Source: Strobilurus pachycystidiatus (lineage: Eukaryota; Basidiomycota; Agaricomycetes; Agaricales; Physalacriaceae). Taken from it: DNA of 64,000 nt. The stretch is taken from contig JAHLMK010000023.1 of NCBI GenBank assembly GCA_019915135.1, positions 1 through 64,000 of the forward strand, written 5' to 3'. The notes beneath the pieces are model-generated. The model was not told the DNA's origin and searched no databases. It worked only from the letters and a program-made list of their open reading frames with translations. The translations under genes were made by a program, and so were the position numbers. Below are positions 45,352 through 57,332 of the stretch, in pieces (within the stretch, counting starts at the first letter, position 1; every line of letters starts with the position of its first letter).

Positions 45352-46561
45352 ATGATATCCTTCGGTTCCTTCCCCGCGAGAAATGAGACGCTGGGAAACT
45401 ACGACGCTGGGCCGCGTCATTCTGTAGAAGACGACGGCATGGACGTGGATCTCGACGAGGACGATTTTTCTAGTCCGGGAACGTCGAAAGTGACTTGCCC
45501 TGGCGAGGTGCTCACGTCCGCCCAGGACTTCATGCGGTATGTGTCTCTTCGTTCCGTCGGGCGCTGGCATCCCAACATATGCAGATCAGCGGTCACGGAA
45601 CCTATGTCGAGAACGAACAAGTGATCGCTTCTGTGGCGGGGACAATCGAGCGGGTGAACAAGCTGATCACCGTGAGGCCTGTCAGGACACGGTAAGCCTT
45701 CCCTTTGGTTTCTAAAGTCTTGGCTTGACGACGGCAGATACAACGCAGAGGTCGGCGATTTGGTAGTGGGAAGGATCACCGAAGTTTGTTGTATGCTCCG
45801 GGCCTAAGAAAAATACGCTGATGATTTTGTAGGTGCAGCCACGCCGATGGAAAGTTGAAGCGAACTCGCGGCAGGACGCGGTGCTCATGCTATCGTCAGT
45901 CAATTTGCCCGGAGGAGTGCAGCGGAGAAAATTGGAGAGCGACGAGCTGCAGATGCGCACTTTCTTCGAGGAAGGCGATCTGTTGGTGGCAGAAGTGCAG
46001 GCATTCTTTGGCGACGGGTCTATGTCTCTGCACACAAGATCGCTGAGCTACGGAAAGGTTTGTGGCACCCCAATCCCTATCTCTCAATTTCTTGCTCATC
46101 GCGTTCTCAGTTGCGAAACGGCCAACTCGTGATCGTCTCTCCCATCCTTGTCCGCCGGCTCAAAAGCCACTTCATTACCCTACCTTGCGGCGTTGACTTA
46201 ATCCTGGGACTCAATGGCTACATATGGGTGAGCAAGCATGTGAAGCAAAGCGACAGAGAGGGAGAAGAAGGCTTCGATGCGGAGGCGGTCTATTCAAATC
46301 AAAACGACGTGAGTATGCTTGTCCGACCACACTCCGCTATCTCATGACCGATTTGCCTAGACTATCGACGACTTTACGCGCATCGCCATCTCTCGTGTGA
46401 CTAACATCATACGCGTTCTGGCCGCTCGCTTCATTCCGCTATCCGACACCATACTGCTCAAGGCTTATGAGTGGACAGTAGAACAAGAAAATGACGTGAA
46501 GGATCTCCTACAGGACGATTTTGGCGATGCGTTGGTGGCTATAATTACCGCTGTGGGATAA
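45352..46561 (+). CDS. RRP4: Exosome complex subunit RRP4
   Basis: RNA-binding cap subunit of the nuclear and cytoplasmic exosome (3'-5' RNA decay and processing). It starts [15 protein letters not shown]. The N-terminal part has [20 protein letters not shown], and the S1 domain has [37 protein letters not shown] and [20 protein letters not shown]. Next come LPGGVQRRK and [19 protein letters not shown]. The KH part includes [20 protein letters not shown] and [11 protein letters not shown]. The C-terminal exon 46361-46561 encodes [20 protein letters not shown]. Six introns or so. Two decayed copies of that last exon follow downstream (46628 and 46795). Confidence 0.95.
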
Positions 46562-46627
46562 CTTGCTTCCCATCTGCTGAATGATACTGCTTCGGCATTC
46601 CCTCGTCTCGACCAGTACACGCTTGAG

Positions 46628-46683
46628 GACTTTAGGCGCATTGCTAGCTCATACTTTTCCTCGCCGCTTGCTTCACTCTGCTA
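46628..46683 (+). pseudogene. Decayed copy A of the last RRP4 exon
   Basis: GACTTTAGGCGCATTGC then CGCTTGCTTCA-TCTGCTA aligns to GACTTTACGCGCATCGC and CGCTCGCTTCATTCCGCTA of RRP4 (46370 onward), with an internal gap of about 15 bp. No splice partner or stop context; a relic. Confidence 0.6.
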
Positions 46684-46794
46684 TTGGGCCGTGGGGTTCT
46701 AATGGGATAGGCCCTTTAGCTTCATCGACTAAATGACTGGGCTAGTCTTGATTCATCATATCTTTCTCATCATGTTCTCGATAGTGACTTTTGG

Positions 46795-46962
46795 GACTTT
46801 AGGCGCATGGTGAACTCGCTTGTTAGTCAGATTACACGTTCTTGTTCAGGCCATTCGCTTCCGACACCACGGTGCTCAGAGCTTGTGAGTTCGACGGTAG
46901 AAGAGGCAGCAGTCAGTAAGATACTCAACAAGACGTGGCGTTGGCCATAGGAGTTGCTGGAG
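46795..46962 (+). pseudogene. Decayed copy B of the last RRP4 exon
   Basis: Longer relic. It aligns with RRP4 46370-46558: GACTTTAGGCGCAT, CATTCGCTT, CCGACACCA, TGCTCA, CTTGTGAGT, GACGGTAGAA and GCGTTGGC blocks are kept in order, with gaps of 7-9 bp and many substitutions. Frames are broken (TAG at 46948-46950 or nearby). With copy A it indicates repeated local duplication of the gene's 3' end. Confidence 0.65.
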
Positions 46963-47205
46963 TCTTGACTAATGTTGCCCGGCCTTACTGATGTTCTCTC
47001 TCTTCTTAAAATTATAGTGCACGGTGATGACTACACAATTCAAAGCAGCGGGTCATATTACTCGGCTTGCTGATTCAGAGTGACATTAGTACAATTGCTC
47101 CCAAGCACGTCAACGGACCTCTTAATGAGGTCAAACAAAGGTCAGCAGGTCCGTATTTAAGACGTCGATGTTGATGAGCTGCAACATTGAACCATCCATC
47201 CCAAG

Positions 47206-48149
47206 ATGCCATCCTCCGAGCCTTCCTCTGTCACCAGTGAACTGTTGTTTATGAACCCTCCGCCCGATGACATTAGAGCGTACCAGCACATTAACGTCGA
47301 CCCTGCGACGGGCGAAAGGAAGATGAACTTCACCCGCGAGCCTCATTCTGTCTCCATCGAGGACTTCAGAGGTCGCGACGACATTCTGCTGGACACCGCT
47401 GGATTCCAATTGTACAGCGATAGGCCTACCAGCTTTATCAAGGACGGAGAAGTAGATGTGGAGAAATATTATGAGGAGAGTATCGCGGCTATCAAAGAGT
47501 TGACTGGCGCGACTCGTGTGCAGTTGTTCGATCACAGTATGCTACTTTCTCTTGTCTAAACGACGCGAAGTACTGATTCATAGCAAATAGCAATTCGCCG
47601 ACGCTACTTGGAAGATGTGCAAGATACTCCCGATACACGCCAGCCTGTGAGCGGTGTCCACGTCGATCAGACCACTGCGTCTGCCATAGCGCGTGTCCAT
47701 CGCCACCTCCCCGCTGAAGATGTGCCCAAACTGCTCTCTAACCGATTCCAGCTGATCAACCTGTGGCGGCCCATTTCGAACCCCGCCGTTGACTGGCCAT
47801 TGGCGCTTTGTGATTTCCGCAGTGTCGATGTGGACAAGGATATGCGGCCTGTGGCGCTGATCTATCCCACCATGGAAGGGGAGACGTTTGGTGTCAAGTA
47901 TAACGAGAACCAAAAGTGGGGTTACTTCAAGGGTATAAAGCCAGACGAGATCGTGCTCATCAAATGGTTTGTCTTCGTTGAGCTTCCACCTTACCTGACG
48001 CTGAACGATGACAATGTAGTTTCGACTCCATTCAAGACGGAAGCGTCGCGCGGTTCACACCTCACACTGCTTTCGCAGACCCCACAACACCAAAGGACGC
48101 GCCTTTGCGCCAGTCCATTGAGCTCAGAGCATTGGTGTTCTATGATTGA
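47206..48149 (+). CDS. CmcJ/AsaB-like putative hydroxylase or methyltransferase
   Basis: Fungal protein of the AsaB/CmcJ (also GA4-desaturase-like) family, often found in secondary-metabolite loci but also as a single gene. Three exons. Conserved parts: NVDPATGERKMNF then REPHSVSIEDFRGRDD, DTAGFQLY, ATRVQLFDHTIRRR (join across the first intron), SGVHVDQTTASAIARVHRHL, FQLINLWRPISNPAVDWPLA, LCDFRSVD, YNENQKWGYFKGIKPDEIVL, and the C-terminal block IKCFDSIQDGSVARFTPHTA followed by LVFYD. The HVD and H in FTPHTAF may be metal ligands as in Fe/2-oxoglutarate enzymes. The final exon was placed by the second intron (about 47966-48020), which avoids an out-of-frame read-through. No biosynthetic cluster surrounds it. 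Confidence 0.88.
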
Positions 48150-48242
48150 GCATGGACGATTTCGAAGGTTTGCAGATACATATGAGCGTTACATGTATAG
48201 ATAAGTTACTCTACATAATATACATACTTACAACAGCAGCAA

Positions 48243-50010
48243 TCAAAGTCCACGCTCGCCATCTAAATGGTGGTCCTCCATGAGGATTTTCATTTTCCAC
48301 GGATGCATGTCGTCGTCTGGCTCCTGCTCGGCCCACAGGAGGTCTTCATCATCAGGTGCAGTGGGGAATAGGACGGGGTCACTGGGCATGGTGTCGATGT
48401 CGACATCTTCCTCCTCGGCTCTCATTTTACGTCGTTTGATCTCCTCTTCGTCTTCCTGGAACCATAGGTCAGGTATGGCTAGCTTGCGACGTGAAGACGT
48501 ACAATGTCGAACTCGTTCTCCTTCTCTTCGTACTCGACGTTCTCATCCAGTTCTTCAAAGTCTGCCGCAAAAGCACCCCATCGCTCCACGGTAGGACTAT
48601 GCCAGATGAGGATGTTGCCCATTCTTGTTGTTGATGCCATGGATGCTTTCGAGGGATGCCACTGTGAGCAGATGAGAGCGTAGTCAACGGCCTGCAAGCG
48701 CAGAGCTTACATGCAGATGAGTGAGAGCTTCGCGTCCTCCGTCTAGAGTACTAACAAACTGTCCGTCATTCGATATGTCCCAGATGTATATTTTATGAGT
48801 GGCTGAGTCGGCAGCACCTATTGCAATATCAGCAAGCGAGTCATGACGCGTAAAGACGCGGCAAACCTCCGGCTAGCCATTCTCCGTTGGGACTAAAAGC
48901 CATAGAATGCCATGCCGTCCGATTGATTGGATCGTTGAAACGATGTACAGGTTCTAGCTCGCCTTCGATGAACTCTTCCGATGGCTGAGACGGGGGAATG
49001 TAGGAACATTGAATTGGCGAAGCGTGCGGTCAGCAGAGTTGGTTACAAAACGTCTTGAAAATGGCATCAGGCAAGAATTTATCGAGAGCTTGATGCGCCT
49101 ACCGTCCTGCCCGTGAGAACTCGATACCTTTCATGAGCGCTGCACCGGAGGTTTTGTAACGCGCAATCATCTGTGCCCGCTGTAAGCATTGTGTTGATGG
49201 GGAGGGGCTTGGCATTGACCTTTTTGGATCTCGTGTTGAAGACGAGAAGGGTGCCGGATGAGGTTCCGATGAAGATATATCGTCCGGAAGGATCGAAACG
49301 CGCCACGGTCATTCCAGACCTTGGAAGAGTCAGCGACTTGCAGGCGAAGACGAGACGCGTAAATGAGACCTTGAATTCTCGCCGCCTTCTTCAACAAGCT
49401 CGGTGCGCGACCGGTACTCTTTCCGGCGATCAACCAAGTAAACTTCTCCAATGTCGAGAACGACCAATATGATTTTGCTACACGCTTGCATATCATCACT
49501 CCCGCTCAATGTGCCGGAAATACGGCAGTGGACACACCTATTACGCGGATGGAAGGAGGCGGACAGCACTGGTGAGTCGAAGCGGAGCGTCGCGTATCTC
49601 TGCAGGGGGTCGCATTCCGAGGCCAGATCCCACAGAATGACGTTCCAGTCTCTCGAGGACGTCAAGACAAACCGCGAATTCCGCGACCAGCTAGGCAAAA
49701 GTCAACAGTGTCCGGGGCCACAACAGGGAACTCACCCACTCGATGCTGGTCACCGTCTTCACATGCCCCACTAGCGTCTTCACTTCCGCCCTCGTCTCCA
49801 GATCCCATATTGAAGCGCCTCCGTCGTACCGTCCAGCGCCAATGTACCGCCCCGAAGGATCGAACCGCGCAAACAAGGCATATGCAAACAGCGACGTCTG
49901 CACAGCATTTGGGTACGCAAGACTTCCGAAGGGATCTGGGAGCAATAAGTCAATTCTGACTGCCTGAGCTCACAAGAAGTGAAGGGCCTACTTATTAGGG
50001 ATTCATTCAT
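48243..50010 (-). CDS. SWD1: COMPASS/Set1C subunit SWD1 (RbBP5 homologue), WD40
   Basis: WD40 subunit of the histone H3K4 methyltransferase complex. The start at 50010 (MNESLINPFGSLAYPNAVQ) joins over a 50-nt intron to ARFDPSGRYIGAGRYDGGAS and IWDLETRAEVKTLVGHVK, the first blades. Further repeats: SRFVLTSSRDWNVILWDL, LRFDSPVLSASFHPRN, ARFDPSGRYIFIGTSSGTLL and VFNTRSKK. The region around 48470-48690 corresponds to the insert before the acidic C-terminal tail (MRAEEEDVDIDTMPSDP, LLWAEQEPDDD). About eight introns. The gene is divergent to the unnamed gene at 50876 with an 865-bp spacer. The tail ends LMEDHHLDGERGL. Confidence 0.9.
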
Positions 50011-50875
50011 GACAGTTTCATGCAAAATCAAACTAAACGCGTTACACGCGTCCTTTGCAGGGTCAGGTAACTCGGTCTCAGTTCGATCCTCAGTGCTCCA
50101 GATATTTCGCCGCAATAAAATTCTCTTCCTCGCCGTCTCGAGACCGTTCAATGGTGCACGAAAGCAATCGCTTGGGCATAAAATAGCTTGGTCATTGCGT
50201 GCATCGGGTTATTGAGCTCTTTCCACCGTGGGAATGTGATGTGTTTAGGTGATGGTTTGGCATAAACACCGCCAAACACTTTTGTCTTCTTTCACCTCGT
50301 CTAACTTCGCCTTTTGCCTGTGCAGCGCCTTATCGAGACCATCCCGCCCAACTTTGTTCCTGCAAGTCAATAACTGTGAGTCTCTTTGACCATTCTATGT
50401 GACGCAGCGACGCAAGTTGCTCGTTTTCTTTTTTCTCTGTCGTCAGCACGCTGCTTTTTCAAAGCAGTTCGCTTGGTGCTTGCTGTCTTTACACTATCTG
50501 CCTTTTGACAGAATACAGTCTCCATTGTCTTCTTTGCGTGCACGCACGCTAAGTAATAGCTACTGTATCAGCAAGCGTTTTCACCGTGCGATATCACTTT
50601 CACTTGTGTTCTTATATTTTCTTTTGCTACGTTCAAATTTTGTTTCTCTGTCTTTATCACTTTGTTTGCCACTTGTCTAATTACTGTTGTCAGCAAACCG
50701 AGCCAAGTCAAAGATCAAGCCCTGATTCTAATCTGTGCTGGACTGTATGAGCTTTGCCTCTATATGCTGGGCTTTCATTTGGTTCTGATCAACTATTCAT
50801 CAGCCAGTCTCAAGCGCAAGCTGTGAGAAAGCTCAAAGTGCCGGTACAACAATCCTTGTGTTGTCACAGAAATCT
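50011..50875. other. Divergent promoter region
   Basis: Serves SWD1 (minus) and the gene at 50876 (plus). It includes a long T/C-rich plus strand at 50400-50680. No conserved element identified. Confidence 0.4.
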
Positions 50876-52601
50876 ATGCCCCAAGCGATGGCCTCATTGG
50901 ATCCCTCATCCCTGAGTTTGTCATTTCTACATTGTCCTCTTCACTCTCTCATACTATCTCCGTCTCGACAGGTCCCAGTGGCACCGCAACGCGACGCTTG
51001 CACGATGCATGCGAGGAAGCTTCCGAATTCGGGAGACCTTCCGGCACATCGGGCCGGACTCGTTCCGCGCATGGCTCCCCGTCTAAGTTTCTGGCGGTTG
51101 TCGTTCCGCGGCTGTCATCCCGCTCTCTGAATGCATCTCCGACCAAGTCTGCCTCTACATCTCTGCTGAGCTGCTCTACCGACGCTCCTGCGTATCCTAT
51201 TCAGTCGGCACCGGGTGTAAACCTTGATGAGTTTGAACTCAAAGAACCCGGCGTTGGCGCCGACTCTAGTGAGACACTGCCTATTGAGGTCAACCACGGC
51301 TCTCCCTTGGTGGCTTCTCAGAGCAGCTTTGGCTATGACATGTCCTCCAGCTCCTCAGATGGCCCAAAGGATATCACCAATCTGGGAGAGAAATTCACTG
51401 CTGCTTTGACTTCTACAGTCACTTCACTGCAGGTAGCAGCGCAGGACATCGAGGACGAAGAGGAGGTCTTGGAGGTCATTAGTCCGGAGGTCTTCAGAAC
51501 TCACCATAGAACAAGTGACTGCGGGACTTCCTCGAGCGAAACAGCGCCGAATTCGACTGTTTCTGGCGTTCTTGATGATGAGGACGTTGAGGTGGATGAT
51601 GGAGAAGACTGGAAGGCGGGACTTGTTGCTGCTCATCAGCATACTGCCGATCTGGATCAGGCCAAGGAGGAGGATGAACCTGATGGACGGGAAGAAGATG
51701 AAGAGGAAGAGATGCAGAACAAGAACCGGACCAGCCTTGCGGATGTCCTCTCAAACATGTTTGAGTCAAATCACGAGGCCGTCGAGTCCGTGTCTGCGCG
51801 CTCATCCACTCCTCCGAGGCCCCGGTCGACGCGTCAGACTCAGAGTCTCTTCTTCGAGACATACTCCGAGTCAGGCGAATCGACGTTCTCCTCTCCGGAA
51901 CCCCCGTCTCCTAACGAGCATGCCCAAGTGACTCGCACGGCTCCATTAGCTGCTTCTACCTCTACCTCCGCCTCGCCAGCCAGACCAAAAAAGCTGCCCA
52001 AGAGGGAACATGAGCTGGCTGAGGATGAGATCGACGAACATTACGATGCGGATTACGCGACCGTCGCGCTCAAGGCGTTACCGGACGTTCACTACTCGAC
52101 GCCGGTGCTCGTACGCCACCAAACCACGCAGTCGGATGAGCCTTCAAAGCCTCAGACATGGGTGGAGGTGTCGTTGACGGAGAAATTCTTGGAACGCGGA
52201 CGAGAGTGGTTTGGGGCCCAAGTTTTTGACAATGTGGACAATGAGTCGCTGTTGCTGATGCCAAGGCTCCAAAAGGTGAGTATGGTTCAATGATAGTTCT
52301 GTGGGGGTTTCCTGATGCACAGTCGCTAGCCCACTACACCCGTGCCACCACCAAGGGGCCAAAAGCGCCAACGAAGTCCCTCAACCTCTCCCCCGTCCAA
52401 GAGACTGCATACACTTTGAACACCCGGCTCTTACGAAATGCTTTGAACCTTGCTTTCGTATTGGTTTCTCTCAATCAGAAATGTACACAGTATTCTACAT
52501 TCCTTAATACAGTATTGGTGGCATCTGCATTGAACATTAAGGTCTCATGGGCGAATGATCATCTAGTTATGATTCGTGTGCCCAAGTCGGCGACCGAGTA
52601 G
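50876..52601 (+). CDS. Uncharacterised acidic Ser-rich protein
   Basis: Not recognised. ATG 50876 (MPQAMASLDPSSLS) joins over the intron 50916-50970 or so to PSGTATRRLHDACEEASEFG. The long second exon is Ser/Thr-rich and acidic (DIEDEEEVLEVISPEV, a Glu/Asp run at 51660-51720). The more ordered end has DADYATVALKALPDVHYSTP and SLTEKFLERGREWFGAQVFD. A last intron (52275-52322) leads to SLAHYTRATTKGPKAP and a hydrophobic end (NLAFVLVSLNQ). The last exon reads into the 3' end of the convergent APC transporter and overlaps its coding part by 43 bp if the reading is right. The C-terminal 60 residues are therefore doubtful. Confidence 0.65.
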
Positions 52602-55236
52602 GGGAAGTGGGGTCCTGGGCAGCTCATGAACATGAGGGAAGTGGGTATACCTAGCTGATGTGCCAGCGCAGCGACATTGGATGGCTCAAACATCCCACGG
52701 ACCACAATCAAGTCTATGGTTATCTCAGGGAAGGCTTCGTCTAGTACTGAACAATGGTCAGCGCACTGAAACTCGGGACTGAAATCGACACGAACTCTTT
52801 GCATTGGCTTCCAGCTCGGACGGAACGCCAACTTCTTCGTCCAAGAAATGGACGATCTTCAAGCACGAGGTTTCTTCGTTACGGCGAACATAGGAGATCA
52901 TAGCAAAAATGTGGTTAATCTGAGGAGACGTATTGAGTATTGGCAACGCCTATCGAAGGAGAGCTGCGTACCTCATCAGACTTGACCAGAACACAGATTG
53001 TCCTGCGCTTCATTCTCGTCACAGTCGCGATGAGGTTGACGCCCCAAGAGCTGGAAAGCCTCCATCGGTGCAATACTGGATAGTGGTCATAAAGCCAATA
53101 CAAAACCCGCAGAATTAAAGTCTTCTTTTGAGTTGCAGTGAAGAGGAACACGATGGCAATAAAGTATGCGGCAAAGTATCTGACGATTTAAATCAGCGAG
53201 GTCATTGGATCGAACGATGTGATACTGACCCTGCTGTGGAAGGCTCGATAGCTATGTTCCCAGCGATGACAACCGGACAGAGGGCAGTTGTGAGTAAAAC
53301 AACAGTTATCGGCGTTCGTGGCGTCCTTGGTAAACGGACACGATTGAATTTCAATGCGAGTAACGATATAGGGAACAGCGCCATGACTGTCAGCCACACA
53401 AGCGAGAACCTGTCCGGGCCATGCGGTGTGAGCGAAGAGAAACAAGGGAGTCATACGTGAGCGTACATCTCGGACATTATGGTGACACTGGCCCCGGTGC
53501 TTGCATAGATGAGGCCACTGAATGCAACGAAAGACAAGACCGAAACGACAGGCGAGCCAGTCATCGGCAGCTCAGTAAGAAAAATTGCGGGCAACACCCT
53601 GTCGTGCGCCAGCTTCTCGAACAATTCGCAAGCGCTGAGGATACCTATATAACGGCTGTCAGAAACTCACGCAACCACAAACATCAACAATGGCTTGCCC
53701 GTCAACACGCCACCACAAAGCACGACGATGGCGTCGACCACGATCCATATTCTGAGCCACTTTCCGGCTGACTACAGGAGACATCAGCAGTTGAGCCATT
53801 TCGAGGAACGGGGCTTACCTCCTCCGCGAGGAGACTGAGCAGATTCCCGGCTGTCATGACAGTGTCCATCGGGATGGCAGCCATGAGCAAAGTCATCACG
53901 AGCGCGTTCAAGATAATGGCGGGGTAATGCAGATTTCGGAGCACGTTCGGAAATCTGCCTGGCTTGATTCTAGCTATATATGCTGGGGTACCTGCAGGAC
54001 AAATCAGTGAAGAATTGAGATGAGAACGGACACAAAACATACATTCAAATCCTGTGAGCCCCAGCATTCCCAGGCAAAAGCCATTGAAGATCTGGCTGGC
54101 AACGGTGCCCGCAGTGGGTGCCGAATACGTATGCCAGTTCTCGGATATTAGATCGTTTCCGATATGGCCCCAGTGAACGACGGCTGCAACTATGAGTACG
54201 AGCATCGTACCGACCTTACAGGCTGTGTTAATTGCGGTCAAGAATGGCTGAGGTATCAACTCACATGCAAACTTAGAACGGTCAAGGCGATGCGCGCACT
54301 GTCTTTCAATCCCGAAAGGCTGATGATGGTGAACAGAAGCAAAACTATGGCGGTGCCGACCCATGTTGGGAAAGGTAAATCGATCTCTCCCGCAAGATAA
54401 GACGCGGCCGTGGCTGCTGAGACAATGGCGGTTGATGAGAAATCCAAAAGTAGGAGAGAAGCACCGATAAGAGCAAAAGATTTGGTCGAGACGTTCACAC
54501 TGATCGAACGGTGTTAGAAGTGAAGCTGCGAGGAGTTTGGGACTGACAGATAAGAGTAGGGCGCCCCGGTAATTGGTAGAGCCGATCCCAACTCTTCCAT
54601 TATGGGCCGCCATAGGAACAGAGCGAGAGCAGCAGTGAGAAGGGAGATTGGTGAACTAAAAGGCGCGTCAGTCGGATGAGGTCGCGGCGGGAAGGGGGCT
54701 CACTATATGCCCGATACTCCAGCAACTGCAGGAAGTGCGTAGAACACGCTACCTAACACAGCATTCCCTGCCAGACTACTAGCAAGAAACTGGCCTAAAA
54801 CCTTTTGGTCGCGAAGGGACCTAACGCGTGTCTTGCCAGCAATTTCGTCCTCTGGAGTAAGTTTCGCGTAGATTACGGATCCCCAGCCAGCAAATTCAAA
54901 GTCGTTGGAGAGGTTAAGAAAGCGTGAGGGAACAGTGGTGATCTTGACGGCGTCCTTTTTTCGTTTGCGTTGACGCCTGAGAATCACGTCGAACTGCGAT
55001 TCCTGAAAGGAGGGGGGCGGTTCGTGGCCATCGTCCAGTATTGGCTCTACTGTCACTGAAGTATTTTAGCGCGCAATGGATAACACGAGTGGAAGACTAA
55101 ATACTGGATGTTGATGTTCGTAGGACAGGTTCGATTGCAATCCAGGGTCCCATCTCAGTCTCGTCGGTATCGATTTCTGGGGGAAGCTGGTTAGACCAGT
55201 CGACTTTAGTAATCTTTGAGGACGACATCGAAGCCA
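52559..55236 (-). CDS. APC-superfamily amino acid/polyamine transporter
   Basis: Multi-spanning amino acid permease, probably of the cation-chloride/amino acid APC type with a long cytosolic C-terminus. The start at 55236 (MASMSSSKITKVDWSNQLP) precedes a short acidic N-terminus. The family region starts with SNDFEFAGWGSVIYAKLTPE and RDQKVLGQFLASSLAGNAVL, and then helices GSVFYALPAVAGVSGI, WRPIMEELGSALPITGAPYSY, FALIGASLLLLDFSSTAIVS, TAIVLLLFTIISLSGLKD, MLVLIVAAVVHWGHI, NGFCLGMLGLTGFE. Later YPAIILNALVMTLLMAAIPM and a C-terminal soluble part with KIVHFLDEEVGVPSELEA, ITIDLIVVRGMFEPSNVAAL and MSCPGPHFPYSVADLGTRII. About 13 introns. The C-terminal part resembles that of basidiomycete amino-acid permease-like proteins. 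Substrate unknown. Confidence 0.85.
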
Positions 55237-56017
55237 TTGAGGTTAGAAGGCTTTGAAGACGCTAGAACAAAGGGCCTGCCGGAGCTGATCGTTGTAAGAA
55301 GATAAAGGGAAAGTACCCCTATTTTCGTGATCGACCAAAACTAACAAGTCAATGTCATCAAAGGGTAAGTAGGCGAAAGGTCGACCGCGTTCTTTGACGT
55401 GCCCGGAGCTTGTGAAGGTGCAGCTTTGTGCTCCTTACGCGCTACAAGCCATTTCATAAACCCGCGCCATTGTTGTTATGATACAAAGACTTCAAGACTC
55501 AAGAGCGGCAAGCGAGGCCGGGGCTCCAGCGCAGTTCATGTCCAGTAGGAGTACAGACGTTCAAAGCTCGGCCTGAGAATCTGTAGTATACACAAGTACT
55601 TAGACTTCGTATGTGGTGAAGATGGCCGAGCCAAATTGCCCAAGACCTCTGAAGACATTTCTTTATCGTATGTACGTGCTAAGACTCTTCCCATTCGTGC
55701 ACGCGTTTACGACGTTATTGTAATGCTGAACGTGCGCGCGCTTGAGCAGCATTGACAAGCTTACTCAAAAAGTTACTCTAACATCATGAATGAATCGGCG
55801 AAGAACTTTTAAGAATGAGATGACGAGCTCGGCCTCAGAAGAGTCCATGCCCATCATAAAGATACTTCGAGTGCTTAACGGCATCCAACAATACTTCTAA
55901 AGTACTCATACTGGCTGGGCGAAGGATGCTAAACGTCCGAAATGAAGTTCGGCGGTCTCGGACCGCAAAGTAACCCTAACCCATAGACAACGCATCTTGA
56001 CCTCAAACGACCACGAC
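55237..56017. other. Divergent promoter region, nothing recognised
   Basis: Between the APC transporter (minus) and the YIPF gene (plus). No gene, repeat or RNA seen. Confidence 0.45.
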
Positions 56018-57193
56018 ATGGCCTACGTTGCCATTGACGCCGAAGAGGTGCGATATAACGAGCCTCCATTTAGTCTATATATTGACACTTCTGCTCCATA
56101 GAGGCTTGAGGAAGGTCCAGAAGGTCTCCAGTTCAAATGTAACGATATGCGGCCTGTCAGTCTCATACCGATGGTCTGACGCCATCCAGCTTTCTTAGGT
56201 GACGCTGATGGCCAAGAAAACGGGCGTGGAATTGGGCACGCAGACAGAGGTTCGTCCTTCTCGGACAGGGCTCCCACAAACTACACCTTGACGCGTGCTC
56301 AGGGTATCTCTCTGACCGACCACACCCTGGCAAAGGCGCATCTGGCTTCTGGACCGTAGAATACTATCAACCGTATTTTGACATCGACACAAAGGCCGTG
56401 AGTTCACCTGACCTGTACTCCTCTCCTCTTTGACACGAAGTCTTCTCAGGTCTTGACCCGATGTTTGTCAACTCTGTTACCTACCTCTACTGACTATCTG
56501 TCAACCCATCTAAACCCCGCCGACCTCTACGGGCCATTTTGGACTCTCACCACTCTGATATTTGCCCTTTTCCTGTCGTCTAGTCTTGGCGCGTCCATCT
56601 CTGTATATCTCTCTGCGCCAGGAGCAGAATACGATTATGACTTCCAGTTGTTGTCGATCGCGGTTACACTCGTATACGCGTATGGACTGGGCCTGCCTGT
56701 CCTGCTTTGGGTAGCACTTCGGTACCTTGGAGTAGGGGAATGGAGTGTGGTCGAAGCTGTAGCGGTATGGGGATACGCCCTGTTCGTCTGGATCCCCGTT
56801 GCTGTAAGTCAATAGCTTCCATTCGTGCACACTGTCAATTGACCCAATATTCACAGGTTTTGTGTGTTATTCCTGTGCCTATCGTACGCTGGGTCCTCGT
56901 GGCCGTTGCGTTTGTTCAGTCAGGGTACTTTCTTGTCAGGAATGTCTACCCGATTCTTGCTTCTGTATGTATAGTGCACGTTCAACAGATTTCTCAGCTT
57001 ACCTGTTTCCCAGGCGGAAGCAAAGGCAACGCGTCTGCTGATCATTGTTATCGCTCTTTTGCATGCTGGCCTTGCCCTGACATTCAAAGTGATGTTTTTC
57101 AGCTACTACGTTATTGATAAAATTGGGGCGGATCTTCCTCTGCCAGGAGGGGATGAGCCGACAGTCACATCGACGTCCTCGAATGCATTGTAG
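56018..57193 (+). CDS. YIP1 family protein (YIPF1/2 or Yip5 type)
   Basis: Golgi/early secretory five-helix membrane protein that interacts with Rab GTPases. The start MAYVAIDAEE at 56018 joins over short introns to RLEEGPEGLQF and GDADGQENG. FWTVEYYQPYFDIDTKAV is the family signature before the membrane part. Then come RCLSTLLPTSTDYLSTHLNP, ADLYGPFWTLTTLIFALFLS, VTLVYAYGLGLPVLLWVALRY, EAVAVWGYALFVWIPVAVLCV and IPVPIVRWVLVAVAFVQSGY, and the last helix ATRLLIIVIALLHAGLALTF. The five helices and the DLYGPFWI-like motif define the family. Seven introns or so. Confidence 0.92.
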
Positions 57194-57332
57194 TGTCCAC
57201 ATGAGACTCTGTAATATCGCCATTATTATATCATTTTTTTATCTTCATTCTCCCCGCCCTCGCGTTGACGGTAGGGCATCAATCGGGTTGGAACCCTAAC
57301 CCAAGCTTCCAACCCTTCAACTCAATGCTGCC

